From assembly GCF_000212375.1 (NCBI RefSeq), contig NC_015501.1:496001-560000 (forward strand): a stretch of 64,000 nucleotides of DNA. The letters are read 5' to 3'. This document shows positions 37,804 through 47,189 of the stretch, piece after piece. The position numbers and the translations under genes were made by a program. The notes below the pieces were generated by a model. That model searched no databases. It was not told the origin of the DNA and saw only the letters and a list, made by a program, of their open reading frames with translations. The stretch's first letter is position 1; each line of letters starts with the position of its first letter. This DNA is from Porphyromonas asaccharolytica DSM 20707. GTDB lineage: Bacteria > Bacteroidota > Bacteroidia > Bacteroidales > Porphyromonadaceae.

Positions 37804-38358
37804 ATGAAGCAATACTATATCATTCGCAATGACCAGCAAGCTGGTCCCTACACCCTAGAGGAGCTGGCCGCGATGGAGATCACGCCTGACACGGTTGTCT
37901 GGACGGAGGGTATGACCGACTGGGCTCCTGCCCGTGAGGTGAGCGAGCTGAACTCGCTCTTTACAAGGAGCGCACAGACACCGCCTAGCTACAATGCGCC
38001 TAGCTATGGAGCCCCAGCAGCGCCGCAGTATCACAGAGAGCCGCAGTACAGTCGTCCCCCGCAGTACAACACGCCAGCCGAGCAGCCTCCTATGCCACCG
38101 ACTTATCTCGCATGGAGCATCGCTGTGACGATCCTCTGCTGCCTCATCGGCGGTATCGTGGCGATCGTTTACTCTTCGCAAGTCTCCTCTCGCTATATCG
38201 CAGGTGACTACCAGGGCGCTGAATATGCTAGCCGTCAGGCTCGTATATGGATCATCGTCTCCGCCTGTGTTGGCTTTGCTGTGGGCATAGCTTACACTGT
38301 TTGGGCTATCTTTTTTAGCACATCACTGGCAGCTTTTTCTGGAGGGTACAATATCTAG
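37804..38358 (+). CDS. GYF_2 / dispanin (CD225) membrane protein, copy 2
   Basis: The 184-residue paralogue of the preceding gene starts MKQYYIIRNDQQAGPYTLEE. The GYF_2 domain (1-50) is highly similar. The linker is longer and rich in Pro, Tyr and Gln (YHREPQYSRPPQYNTPAEQ). The dispanin-like region has two hydrophobic segments (AWSIAVTILCCLIGGIVAIV and IIVSACVGFAVGIAYTVWAI) around SRYIAGDYQGAEYASRQAR. The start is placed after the predicted transcription start. A strong terminator follows directly. Confidence 0.85.
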   Translation: MKQYYIIRNDQQAGPYTLEELAAMEITPDTVVWTEGMTDWAPAREVSELNSLFTRSAQTPPSYNAPSYGAPAAPQYHREPQYSRPPQYNTPAEQPPMPPTYLAWSIAVTILCCLIGGIVAIVYSSQVSSRYIAGDYQGAEYASRQARIWIIVSACVGFAVGIAYTVWAIFFSTSLAAFSGGYNI

Positions 38359-38374
38359 AAGCCCCTATATAATT

Positions 38375-38420
38375 GAGATCAGGTCGTGGAGTCTACTACT
38401 CTGCGACCTGATCTCTTTTT
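38375..38420 (+). terminator. Rho-independent terminator after GYF genes
   Basis: GAGATCAGGTCG (38375-38386) pairs exactly with CGACCTGATCTC (38404-38415), followed by TTTTT. Confidence 0.88.
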
Positions 38421-38489
38421 AATCAGAGGGGTTCAAGGGGGAAATCTCTCGCAAATGTGTCGAAATCTTGTGCCAAAAGATACGTTTCT

Positions 38490-38521
38490 CAACTAAGCGG
38501 CGGACAATTTTGACTTAGTTG
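38490..38521 (+). promoter_or_regulatory. Inverted repeat upstream of TonB receptor gene
   Basis: CAACTAAG (38490-38497) and CTTAGTTG (38514-38521) form an 8-bp inverted repeat with a 16-nt spacer, about 90 bp before the receptor start. It could be an operator; no regulator can be assigned. Confidence 0.3.
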
Positions 38522-38608
38522 CGATCTATGGTACAACTTCGCACTAATTAACCCTTTATTCGATGACGGTTGCTTACATTTGCACGCGATAACGCAAAAT
38601 GTAAGTAT

Positions 38609-40960
38609 ATGATGAACCTACGACAACTACTTTTTATTTCCTTGGCAAGTCTACTCTTCTTGCCACTACAGGGGGCTATCGACGAAATGCCTACTGTCGC
38701 AGACTCGGCGATGACCTACGAACTAGACGAGGTGAGGGTCCTAACCCATCGTCCTCTACTGCGCCAAGCGGGTCTCTTGATGAGTACTCCTGGAGCGATG
38801 AGTCTCGTGACCCCGACGATGCTTCGTGAGTATGACATAAAGCATCTGTCAGACTTGACGGCGGTAGTCCCTAATCTCTACATGCCCGACTACGGCTCGC
38901 GTCTCACCTCGCCGATCTATATGCGTGGTATCGGTACGCGTAGTGGCGGGCAGTCCACCGCTTTCTTTATCGATGGCGTACCCGTGCTCAATAGTTCGAT
39001 CAATCGTTACCTCCTCGGCATCGAGTCCATAGAGGTGATGAGCGGAGCACTGAGCAACATCTACGGGCGCAACGCTATGGCGGGAACGATCCTCCTGACC
39101 TCTCGCTCGCCTATTGACGACCCCGCACTGGATGTACGTGCTAGAGCTGGTAATCATGGGATTGTCGAGGGAGCTGCGCGACTGGCTCACGCATTTAGCT
39201 CCAAGGTGGGGCTCGCCCTTGGGGGGTATTACAATAGAAATAACGGCTTCTATACGAATGCTTTCGATGGCACGCCAGCTGATGCTGAGGAGGCGTATGG
39301 TGCCAACATGCACTTCGAGTGGCGTCCTGATGCTTCGCAGAGGTTGCGCCTAGCAGGTGTATGGGATGGTGTACGGCAGGGTGCTTTCCCCTATGCGATG
39401 ATCCATCCTAAGAGTGGCGAGACGATGCCGATCAACTACAACGCCCCTGGCTCCTACGATCGTACCGTCGGCGAGGCGCGCCTAGCTTATGACAAGAGCT
39501 GGGACGAGGTACGGCTAGACTTCACCACCAGCTACCAGGCACTGCGAGACAATATGCTGATGGATCAGGACTACACGCCTCGAGATATCTTTACGATCAA
39601 CCAAAAGCAGCATCAAGATGCTGTCACGGCTGACCTCATCCTACGCAATAAGGAGCAGATGACCTACAACTGGACACTGGGTCTCAATGGTATCTACCAG
39701 ATGAATCATCTAGAGGTCCCCGTAGCGATACGCCCCGAGGGACTGATGGCTATGATACAGCCTGGACTAGATAGGGCAAACAAAAACGACAAGGTGCCTG
39801 TACAGATGATGGTCGATGCCTCTAAGGAGCGAGTCAATCACAACCTCTTTGACAAGAGCAGCTATGGTGTAGCTCTTTATCACGAGAGTAATCTGCATGA
39901 GCCGTTTGGCTGGACAGGCTTCGACCTTAACTTAGGTCTACGTATCGATGCGGAGCGTCAGGCGATGGACTTCGACAGCGACTTTAGCCTAGGGCTGGAG
40001 GTAGCTCCAAAAGCTAAGCCTGAGGCAAAGAGACACTTTGACGTGACCAGTCGCTTGGTGGGTGAGGGTGACTATCAAGACTTCTTCCAAGTCCTACCTA
40101 AGCTCTCTCTGAGCTATCGCCCCACGGCTGGCAGCTACCTCTTTGTAGCAGCCTCTAAGAGCTACAAGACGGGCGGATATAATGAGCAGATGATGACCGA
40201 GGTGCTGATGCAGCAGGCACAGCGGGAGATGATGGCGCTCGTTATGTCGCAGGGCAAGCAGCAGCCACAGGTACAGACGGGCGATGCTAACCTAGCTGCC
40301 TTCAAGCCTGAGCATGCCTATAACCTAGAGCTAGGCGGACGGCTCCTGACGCTACAAGATCGCCTCTTCGTGTCGGCTACGCTCTTTGGCTCATGGATAC
40401 GAGACCTACAGGTGGCACGCTTCGTGACTACGGGTACGGGACGTACGACGGTCAATGCGGGCAAGGCACTCTCGCTCGGTGCTGAGGCGAGTGTCAAGGC
40501 GCGTATCTGGCGTTCGCTCACGATCTCTGCTCAGTATGGCTATACGCATGCGACCTTCCAAGACTACCTCACGAGCCGTGCTAATCCTAAGGGCGGTGCA
40601 CCGATAGAGGTAAACTATGAGGGTAACTATATCCCCTACGTCCCAGCACATACCTACGCAACGATGCTCCAGCTGAATGAGCCTATCCAGACTTCCTGGC
40701 TCAAGGGCGTACTCGCCTCAGTAGAGCTGCGTGGTAATGGTCCTATCTACTGGGACTCAGAGAATCAGCATCGCCAAGATCCCTACATGACGCTCGGAGC
40801 GCGCCTCGGCGTACGTCTTCCCTACGTCACCGTAGCCATCTGGGGACGTAACCTGACGGACACGCGCTATGCGACCTTCTACTTCCAGTCGTTTGGCAAT
40901 TCGTTCCTCCAGCAGGCGCAGCCACGCACCTTCGGTGCTGACCTCTCCTTCCACTTCTAG
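38609..40960 (+). CDS. TonB-dependent outer-membrane receptor
   Basis: The 783-residue product has a signal peptide (MMNLRQLLFISLASLLFLPL), a short TonB-box-like stretch (YELDEVRVL), a plug (about 50-170: PTMLREYDIKHLSDLTAVVP, then SPIYMRGIGTRSGGQ and AMAGTILLTSR) and a barrel ending in FGADLSFHF with the terminal Phe required for barrel assembly. It lacks the N-terminal carboxypeptidase-like domain seen in the other two receptors in this window. The ligand is not evident. The start at 38609 precedes the signal peptide; an ATG at 38612 is equally possible. Confidence 0.9.
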   Translation: MMNLRQLLFISLASLLFLPLQGAIDEMPTVADSAMTYELDEVRVLTHRPLLRQAGLLMSTPGAMSLVTPTMLREYDIKHLSDLTAVVPNLYMPDYGSRLTSPIYMRGIGTRSGGQSTAFFIDGVPVLNSSINRYLLGIESIEVMSGALSNIYGRNAMAGTILLTSRSPIDDPALDVRARAGNHGIVEGAARLAHAFSSKVGLALGGYYNRNNGFYTNAFDGTPADAEEAYGANMHFEWRPDASQRLRLAGVWDGVRQGAFPYAMIHPKSGETMPINYNAPGSYDRTVGEARLAYDKSWDEVRLDFTTSYQALRDNMLMDQDYTPRDIFTINQKQHQDAVTADLILRNKEQMTYNWTLGLNGIYQMNHLEVPVAIRPEGLMAMIQPGLDRANKNDKVPVQMMVDASKERVNHNLFDKSSYGVALYHESNLHEPFGWTGFDLNLGLRIDAERQAMDFDSDFSLGLEVAPKAKPEAKRHFDVTSRLVGEGDYQDFFQVLPKLSLSYRPTAGSYLFVAASKSYKTGGYNEQMMTEVLMQQAQREMMALVMSQGKQQPQVQTGDANLAAFKPEHAYNLELGGRLLTLQDRLFVSATLFGSWIRDLQVARFVTTGTGRTTVNAGKALSLGAEASVKARIWRSLTISAQYGYTHATFQDYLTSRANPKGGAPIEVNYEGNYIPYVPAHTYATMLQLNEPIQTSWLKGVLASVELRGNGPIYWDSENQHRQDPYMTLGARLGVRLPYVTVAIWGRNLTDTRYATFYFQSFGNSFLQQAQPRTFGADLSFHF

Positions 40961-40980
40961 AGGCGCTGATCAGCGACAAC

Positions 40981-41024
40981 AAAGCAAGCCACCCGTTCGT
41001 CAGAGCGGGTGGCTTGCTTTTTAT
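40981..41024 (+). terminator. Rho-independent terminator after TonB receptor
   Basis: AAAGCAAGCCACCCG (40981-40995) pairs with CGGGTGGCTTGCTTT (41006-41020), followed by a T-rich tract. Confidence 0.88.
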
Positions 41025-41083
41025 TTAGAGGTATGGGAGGCGGGGAAGTGTAGCATGAGATTTGCGCTATGCGAGACAACACC

Positions 41084-41125
41084 AAAAAAACGCTCCCGAC
41101 GGGGCAAGGCCTCATCGGGAGCGTT
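41084..41125 (-). terminator. Rho-independent terminator of the 4-hydroxybutyrate operon
   Basis: On the minus strand AACGCTCCCGA (41125-41115) pairs with TCGGGAGCGTT (41099-41089), followed by a run of T residues. It lies 72 bp after the sucD stop. Confidence 0.88.
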
Positions 41126-41196
41126 GTATTAGGTGCGCTCTCAGTCGTAGTGAGCGCAGAGCGTGACACAAACGCAGAGCGTCTGCGCTAGCGGAC

Positions 41197-42555
41197 TTAG
41201 TTCATCGCCCAGATCTCCTCGTCGGTCGGCACGTGGACGTGTGGCGACATGCGAGCGATGCGAGAGATGTTGAGTAGGTGCTTGTAGGTAAGGTTCTCCG
41301 AGATAGAGTTATTGCCCCAGCTACCGCAGCCTAGGGTTGTAGTCACGGAGAGACCGTTTTGGATCGATCCACCAGCCGTGATCGAGCAAGGCGCATTGAC
41401 GATCAGACGCGAGATAGTGATCTCATCGCCAGCCTTGATGATGTTACCCTGATTGTTTGAGTGGATACCTGCCGTGTGGCCACTACCCTCCATCTTGAGG
41501 TTGGTATTGGCAATCTCAATAGCCTCGTCAAAGTGCTTGTAAGGCAGGCAGGTCATCACGGGACACATCTTCTCCTTGCAGATAGGATCGGCCGTGCCGA
41601 CGCCCTTGGCAGGGACGATGAGCATACGGGTCCCCTCGGGTACGGAGATACCAGCGAGCTGAGCAATGTGCTGCACGCTCTTGCCGACGACGTCACGGCT
41701 GATGGTGCCGTTGACGAAGAGCGTATTGACCAGCTTGTCGTGCTCCTCAGCTGGTACGAAGTAAGCTCCGTGATCCTTGAAGGCCTGGAAGATCTCCTCC
41801 CGGTGCTGCTCAGGGTAGATGAAGCACTGCTCGCCAGAGCAGATGATGCCGTTGTCAAAGATACGTCCACGGATGATGGTCTCGGCAGCTTCTTTGTAGT
41901 CGATATGCTCATCGAGGATGACCTGCACGTTGCCAGCGCCTACGCCAAAGGAGGGCTTGCCCGAAGAGTAAGCAGAGTGTACCATGCCCATACCACCCGT
42001 AGCAACTACGACGTCGACAGCCGCCATAAGGTCTTGCGTGGCTTGGATAGAGGGCTCGGTGACGCACTGAATGAGGTGCTCAGGTACGTTGAACTCCTTA
42101 AGACGCTCCAGTATGAGCTGGATGGTATGTGCGGAGCAGTTCTTAGAGCGTGGGTGTGGCGAGACGATGATCGCGTTGCGTGTCTTGAGAGCGAAGGCGA
42201 TGTTTGCCATCGGAGTGACGATCGGATTAGTCGTCGGAGTGATCGCAGCGACGACACCTACGGGCTTAGCGATCTTGATGAGGCCGGTCTTCTCGTCGAT
42301 GTCCAGTACGCCCATACTCTTCTTGCCCTGGAGGTTGCTCCATACGCCTTTTGACTTGTTGCGGCACTTAGCTACTTTGTCCTCATAGACGCCCATCTCG
42401 GTCTCGTCGACAGCTTCACGAGCGAGCATCTCAGCATTGTCATAGACGACACGACAGAGAGCCTTGACCACCTGGTCTACAGCGTCCTGATCGAAGCGTG
42501 CTTGGTAATCCTTCTGTGCCTCTCGTGCTAGAGAGACCATTTCTTTGATATCCAT
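41197..42555 (-). CDS. sucD: Succinate-semialdehyde dehydrogenase, CoA-acylating
   Basis: The 452-residue aldehyde dehydrogenase-superfamily enzyme reduces succinyl-CoA to succinate semialdehyde with NAD(P)H. The cofactor region (AITPTTNPIVTPMANIAFAL) and the catalytic Cys239 in NGIICSGEQ are present, with a conserved GCGSWGNNSISEN near the C-terminus. Length fits Porphyromonas SucD. It is the last gene of the operon, 38 bp after 4hbD, and supplies that enzyme's substrate. Together the genes allow succinate to be turned to crotonyl-CoA and then butyrate, with recycling of reductant. Confidence 0.95.
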   Translation of the reverse strand: MDIKEMVSLAREAQKDYQARFDQDAVDQVVKALCRVVYDNAEMLAREAVDETEMGVYEDKVAKCRNKSKGVWSNLQGKKSMGVLDIDEKTGLIKIAKPVGVVAAITPTTNPIVTPMANIAFALKTRNAIIVSPHPRSKNCSAHTIQLILERLKEFNVPEHLIQCVTEPSIQATQDLMAAVDVVVATGGMGMVHSAYSSGKPSFGVGAGNVQVILDEHIDYKEAAETIIRGRIFDNGIICSGEQCFIYPEQHREEIFQAFKDHGAYFVPAEEHDKLVNTLFVNGTISRDVVGKSVQHIAQLAGISVPEGTRMLIVPAKGVGTADPICKEKMCPVMTCLPYKHFDEAIEIANTNLKMEGSGHTAGIHSNNQGNIIKAGDEITISRLIVNAPCSITAGGSIQNGLSVTTTLGCGSWGNNSISENLTYKHLLNISRIARMSPHVHVPTDEEIWAMN

Positions 42556-42593
42556 GATATGGTTGTTTATAGATTGAATGTATGATAGCTTTA

Positions 42594-43709
42594 TTAGTAG
42601 AGAGCCTTGTAGATGTCTCTGATCTCGTCCCGTGTGAGGGGGGTATAGTTGTTCGCAAGGAGGCGCTGCTGCGTAGCGATGACCGCATCGGCAAAGCCTT
42701 CGATCTCAGCCTCCTTCATACCGTATGTGCGAAGCGAATTCTTGGCGATCAAAGCTGAGAGCAGTGCGTCGATTTCGTCAAAGAGCGTGGCGGGCGTACA
42801 ACCCATCAGCTTGGCGAGCTTCTCCTTGAGGAGCTGCATCTGACCCGCTGGAGCCTTGCGCTCGTAAGCCTTAAAGACCTCGGTGAAGAACTGATAGTTT
42901 GCCTCTCCGTGCGGTACGTGATAGGAGCCACCGAGCGGATAAGAGAGCGCATGGACGGCGCCAACACCTGCATTGCCAAAGGCGATGCCCGCGAAGTTGC
43001 TCGCCATAATCATCTCGCCCATACAGTCGAAGCGGTAGTCGGGACCCTTGTCTCGTATCTTCTGGAAGACCGGGATGATGATCTGCCAAGCGGCTTCGCT
43101 AAAGATTGCGGTGTAGGGATTGCACTTGGGCGAGAGGAAGGACTCCACAGCATGTATCAGCGCATCGATGGCGCTGCAAGCGTAAAACTTGAAGGGCAGC
43201 CCCCTCAGCAGCTCAGGGATGATGACCGCATTGTCAGCTACGATAGCATCGTCAGCGAGTCCCATCTTCGTCTGGCGGCTCTTGATCTCAGCGATAGAGA
43301 TATTGGTCACCTCGCTACCCGTACCACAGGTCGTGGGGATGATGATGAGCTGCTTCTCCTTGACGAGAGGGATCTTCTTGTCAAAAGCGTCCATCACGTC
43401 TGTCAAGCCACGCAGCACAAAGAGCTTGGAGATGTCGATGACCGTGCCACCGCCTACGGCTATGACACGATCGTAGTCCGTGCCCTGGAGGTCGTGGAGG
43501 ATCTGATTCATCATCTCCTCCGAGGGCTCACCTGTGCCGTAGTGCTCCTGCATGACGAAGTGGCAGGGTAGCTGGGAGGCTTTCATAAAGGGCTCGTAGA
43601 GGAAGTCATTGGTGATGACTAGGTCACGCTCCCCAAGTGCAAAGGCTTTGGCAAAGTCTGCAAAGGTCTCGAACTGGTCGATGACCGTCTTGAGCTTGAA
43701 TAGTTGCAT
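42594..43709 (-). CDS. 4hbD: 4-Hydroxybutyrate dehydrogenase (iron-type alcohol dehydrogenase)
   Basis: The 371-residue product reduces succinate semialdehyde to 4-hydroxybutyrate with NADH. The family signatures are GGGTVIDISK (cofactor), IIPTTCGTGSEVTN, AIDALIHAVES and HALSYPLGGSYHVPHGEAN, with the metal-binding Asp/His positions. It lies 15 bp after the CoA-transferase gene and 38 bp before sucD, its pathway neighbours. Confidence 0.94.
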   Translation of the reverse strand: MQLFKLKTVIDQFETFADFAKAFALGERDLVITNDFLYEPFMKASQLPCHFVMQEHYGTGEPSEEMMNQILHDLQGTDYDRVIAVGGGTVIDISKLFVLRGLTDVMDAFDKKIPLVKEKQLIIIPTTCGTGSEVTNISIAEIKSRQTKMGLADDAIVADNAVIIPELLRGLPFKFYACSAIDALIHAVESFLSPKCNPYTAIFSEAAWQIIIPVFQKIRDKGPDYRFDCMGEMIMASNFAGIAFGNAGVGAVHALSYPLGGSYHVPHGEANYQFFTEVFKAYERKAPAGQMQLLKEKLAKLMGCTPATLFDEIDALLSALIAKNSLRTYGMKEAEIEGFADAVIATQQRLLANNYTPLTRDEIRDIYKALY

Positions 43710-43724
43710 AGTAAGAATGTATTG

Positions 43725-45011
43725 TTATAGTTTGAATCTTCTCTTGCACTCCGCCTCTAGCTCGGGGCGGAAATTGGGATGAGCGATAGCTGTCAGTGCT
43801 AAGGCTCGCTCACGGAGCGACTTGCCCTTGAGGTGCGCTACGCCATACTCGGTGACGATGTAGTCTACGTCGTTGCGAGAGGTGGTGATGGCGGCACCCT
43901 CTGTGAGTAGCGGTACGATGCGGGAGGCGGTGCCTCGGCGTGCCGTGGAGGGGATAGCGATGATGCTGCGTCCGCCCTTAGACCAAGCGGCACCACGCAC
44001 GAAGTCAACCTGTCCGCCTGGACCGCTGAACTGTCGCAAGCCCATCGCCTCAGAGACCACCTGCCCCATAAGGTCTACCTCGATACAGCTATTGATGCTC
44101 ACGAGGTGGTCGTTTTGGGCGATGATGCGCGGGTCGTTGACATAGTTGACGGGACGCATCTCGATGGCTGGGTTGTTGTGCGCAAAGTCGTAGAGTTCTT
44201 GCGTACCCATGAGGAATGTAGCGACCACCTTGTTGGGGAGGAGCGTCTTGCACCGACCCGTGATGGTATGAGCCTTGATGAGCTTGACCACGCCGTCAGA
44301 GACCATCTCGGAGTGGATACCGAGATCCTTCTTATCCTTGAGAAAGAGCAAGACAGCATCGGGGATTGCTCCGATGCCGAGCTGGAGCGTGTCTCCATCC
44401 TGTATGAGCTCTGCGCAGTTGCGTCCGATAGCCTCCTCAACCTCTCCGATGCGTGGCAGGTCAAGTGCGTAGAGTGGGTAGTCGGCCTCTACGATATGTG
44501 TGAGCTGAGAGATATGTATGAGGTTGTCTCCGCCAACGAATGGCATCTGCTTATTGAGCTCTCCGATGACGACTCGAGCCTGCTCAGCAGCTGGCTTGCT
44601 ATAGTCACAGGAGGTGCCGAAGCTGCAGTAGCCCTCCTCGTTGGGATAGGAGAGCTGCACGATAGCTACATCGGGGTGAAAGACTCCCCCTGGCTGCATC
44701 ATCGAGGGCACCTCGTAGAAGTAGGAGGGGACGAAGTCCGCGCGCTGCTCATCGACGGCAGGACGCGTGTTGGCACCGACGAAGTTGGTCACGAGTCTGA
44801 AGTGTCCCTCCATCTCGGGTGCTGTGTAGGGGCTCTCGCCCAGGGTGACCATGTGGAAGATGCGGACATCGTGGAAGCGCTCATAGTTTCGCGCCAAGGC
44901 AGCGACGCACGCTTGCGGTACAGCGGCTGCATGAGATAGTACGACGAAGTCACCGTCCTGTATGTGGGAGACCGCTTCGTCGGGAGAGATACTGCTAAAT
45001 GGGATAGACAT
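43725..45011 (-). CDS. abfT: 4-Hydroxybutyrate CoA-transferase
   Basis: The 428-residue product belongs to the acetyl-CoA hydrolase/transferase family and moves CoA from acetyl-CoA to 4-hydroxybutyrate. The N-terminus has the family segment GDFVVLSHAAAVPQA; LQLGIGAIPDAVL and FSGPGGQVDFVRGA are conserved C-terminal motifs, and the family's active-site Glu is expected near the SEMVSDG segment. It lies between the NifU-like gene and 4hbD. The 123-bp gap to the NifU-like gene is filled with an ACTAG/CTCTAA repeat. Confidence 0.93.
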   Translation of the reverse strand: MSIPFSSISPDEAVSHIQDGDFVVLSHAAAVPQACVAALARNYERFHDVRIFHMVTLGESPYTAPEMEGHFRLVTNFVGANTRPAVDEQRADFVPSYFYEVPSMMQPGGVFHPDVAIVQLSYPNEEGYCSFGTSCDYSKPAAEQARVVIGELNKQMPFVGGDNLIHISQLTHIVEADYPLYALDLPRIGEVEEAIGRNCAELIQDGDTLQLGIGAIPDAVLLFLKDKKDLGIHSEMVSDGVVKLIKAHTITGRCKTLLPNKVVATFLMGTQELYDFAHNNPAIEMRPVNYVNDPRIIAQNDHLVSINSCIEVDLMGQVVSEAMGLRQFSGPGGQVDFVRGAAWSKGGRSIIAIPSTARRGTASRIVPLLTEGAAITTSRNDVDYIVTEYGVAHLKGKSLRERALALTAIAHPNFRPELEAECKRRFKL

Positions 45012-45012
45012 A

Positions 45013-45125
45013 TGGAGAGGTTAGAGATTAGAAGATAGAGGTTAGAGATTAGAGTGGCTCTAGTGATGCTAGGAGGACTAGTGGTACTAGTGATGCTAGT
45101 GGTACTAGTGACTTTAGCTAAGAGC
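45013..45125 (-). repeat. Composite ACTAG / CTCTAA repeat inside the 4-hydroxybutyrate operon
   Basis: On the minus strand several ACTAGTACCACTAGCATC-type units are followed by TCTAATCTCTAACCTCTA runs that reach the CoA-transferase start codon. This is the one copy lying within an operon, between the NifU-like gene and abfT, and no -7 box follows it. Confidence 0.8.
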
Positions 45126-45134
45126 CAGCAAAAG

Positions 45135-45428
45135 TTACTTTCGTATGATACGGAGCGCCTCGGCGATGAGTTCGTCGCTGACGCTGTCGTCTACGGTTAC
45201 CATTAGGGTGGGGAGGCCCAGCTCGCCTCGTAGCGTCTCCTGCACCACCTCCCGGATCGTGCTACTCAGCGAGGGGCATGCTTGACAACTCCCCGAGACC
45301 TTGACGAAAACTTGTTCGCCAGCGACCCTCAGCAGCGCTATGTCGCCCCCGTGTGCTTGGAGCTGAGGACGTACATAGCTACTGATGATGGTCGTGATCT
45401 CGTCTACCCTAGAGGATAGATCTGTCAT
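45135..45428 (-). CDS. NifU C-terminal domain protein, iron-sulfur scaffold
   Basis: The 97-residue product is a stand-alone NifU-like domain with the cluster-binding CxxC in VSGSCQACPS and the family motif YVRPQLQAHGGDIALL. Such proteins carry or assemble [4Fe-4S] clusters. It starts 12 bp after abfD, which encodes a [4Fe-4S] enzyme, so a role in maturing that dehydratase is a reasonable inference. Confidence 0.92.
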   Translation of the reverse strand: MTDLSSRVDEITTIISSYVRPQLQAHGGDIALLRVAGEQVFVKVSGSCQACPSLSSTIREVVQETLRGELGLPTLMVTVDDSVSDELIAEALRIIRK

Positions 45429-45440
45429 AAGAGATAGGGA

Positions 45441-46913
45441 CTACTTGCCCTGAGGCTTATCTAGAGAGGTGTCGAGATGAGCTATCTTACGAGCCAGCTC
45501 CTTCTTTGCCTCCATATTACACTGACGCGAGATCATGATGCGCTGAGCCTGTGGCGAGCCAGCACCGTGCAGGCTCTCCGTGCGGTAGCCTACGGCTGCG
45601 GTACCGAGCGTGAGATTCTCGATCAGACGCAAGATGCGCATACGATTTACCGTGTCCGTGCCCTTAGCACCAGCGAGGTACTTACGTACGAGTGGCCCGA
45701 CCTCCTCGTGCTGCAGGTCAGCTTGGCTAGGCATCGTAACCATCAGACCGCCAGCTATGTCCTCAGCGAGACGTGTGATCTCGTAGGGATAGCGGGTTAC
45801 ATTCTGCTTACATACGTTGGCCAGGAGCATATCGATCAGGTAGTTGCCCGACTTCGTCTTCTTGCCCTCAGCCGAGCAAGCGATACCGCAAGCGTAGAGC
45901 GTCTCATTGAGGTGAACCATCTCGATCAGCTTGTCCTTGATGTGCGAAGCCCGAGGCACACCGTTGTAGTCAGCAGCCAGAGCAGCAGCACCGATGAGTA
46001 CGTCGCCCACACCTACCTTACAGCCACCATAAGACTGACGGTGATAGCCAGCGAAGCGCTCGACAAGCATGTTGGAGAACTGGTACTCACGGCACATGAA
46101 GACACGCTCCATAGGTACGAAGACGTGATCCATGATGAAGAGCGTCTCATGACCTCCGAAGGTTGAGTTACCCAGGTCAATGTCTGCGCCCTTCTCCATC
46201 TTGCGTGTGTCGCAAGACTGACGGCCGTAGATGATCGTAACGCCCTCGGCATCACTGGGGATGGCAAAAGAGACAGCGTAGTCAGCATCCTCCTCACGCA
46301 TCGAGCAGGTAGGCATGATCAGGTGCTCATGCGAATTGACCGAGCCAGTCTGGTGAGCCTTGGCACCCGTGACGACGATACCATCAGGACGTATCTCGTT
46401 GATGTGTACGTAGAGATCTGGATCCTCCTGCTGTGAGGGTGAGAGGCTACGGTCGCCCTTAGGATCGGTCATAGCACCGTCTACGACGAGGTCGTTGTCC
46501 TGGCAGTACTGTACATAGTCTCTGAAGCGCTGGTGGTAGTTGGTACCGCACGCCTCGTCCATCTCATAGGTGGTAGACCAGATAGCATTGAAGGCATCCA
46601 TACCGACACAGCGCTGGAAGCAGCTAGCGGTCTTCTGACCGAGGAGACGCTGCATCTTGACCTTCTTGACGAGGTCCTCAGCGCTCTGGTGAATGTGGCA
46701 GAAGCGATTGATCGTCTTGCCCGTAATGTTGGAGGTAGCGGTCATCAGATCCTTGTACTCCTCCTGCTGTGCCAGCTCATAGGTCATCGCTAGCGAATTG
46801 AGCGATGGACGGATCATGGGGTGGTCGACGGGGTTGTCGATCTTCTGGCCCATGAAGTAGACGTTAAGGTGGAGAGCTCTAAGGCTCTCGATGTACTCTT
46901 CGCGTGTTTTCAT
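45441..46913 (-). CDS. abfD: 4-Hydroxybutyryl-CoA dehydratase / vinylacetyl-CoA isomerase
   Basis: The 490-residue flavoprotein dehydrates 4-hydroxybutyryl-CoA to crotonyl-CoA with FAD and a [4Fe-4S] cluster. The cluster ligands known from the Clostridium enzyme (Cys99, Cys103, His292, Cys299) are all matched, here Cys98 and Cys102 in ASCFQRCVG, and His291 and Cys298 in YHRQSYGGCK. It is the first gene of the operon and acts on the product of the downstream CoA-transferase. A cobalamin riboswitch lies about 280 nt upstream on the same strand with no terminator or complete gene in between. Confidence 0.96.
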   Translation of the reverse strand: MKTREEYIESLRALHLNVYFMGQKIDNPVDHPMIRPSLNSLAMTYELAQQEEYKDLMTATSNITGKTINRFCHIHQSAEDLVKKVKMQRLLGQKTASCFQRCVGMDAFNAIWSTTYEMDEACGTNYHQRFRDYVQYCQDNDLVVDGAMTDPKGDRSLSPSQQEDPDLYVHINEIRPDGIVVTGAKAHQTGSVNSHEHLIMPTCSMREEDADYAVSFAIPSDAEGVTIIYGRQSCDTRKMEKGADIDLGNSTFGGHETLFIMDHVFVPMERVFMCREYQFSNMLVERFAGYHRQSYGGCKVGVGDVLIGAAALAADYNGVPRASHIKDKLIEMVHLNETLYACGIACSAEGKKTKSGNYLIDMLLANVCKQNVTRYPYEITRLAEDIAGGLMVTMPSQADLQHEEVGPLVRKYLAGAKGTDTVNRMRILRLIENLTLGTAAVGYRTESLHGAGSPQAQRIMISRQCNMEAKKELARKIAHLDTSLDKPQGK

Positions 46914-47189
46914 AACTTCTTTTCTGTATAAAGTGAATAGAATCTTCGTGCGTCAGAGTAGGACGATCGAAATACAGAGCAGAAGTCACGGGATATGGCC
47001 CTATCCTACAGGTCAGCGCCTGTAAAGCCCTCCAAGCTGGCAGTAGGGAGAGAGTGATGAGTGTAGACACGACGAGAGAGAGCCTCATAGTCAGTCTCGC
47101 TGCTATGGACTCTATCATACGCACTATGTTAAGCCATCTATGTCCCGCTGTCATTCTTTTTATTTCCTAGCTCTGAAAACAAAAGTCCT

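Noticed and set aside
41461-42354. 297-codon plus-strand frame antisense to sucD (and 44106-44939 antisense to abfT)
   Set aside because: Shadow frames caused by the biased codon use of well-supported enzymes on the other strand.
46879-47154. 91-codon minus-strand frame between the riboswitch and abfD, with a hydrophobic stretch MRLSLVVSTLITLSLLPAW
   Set aside because: It overlaps the abfD start by 35 bp, has no family resemblance and no downstream domain. It could be a leader peptide or a remnant of a lost exported protein, but the sequence alone does not support a gene.
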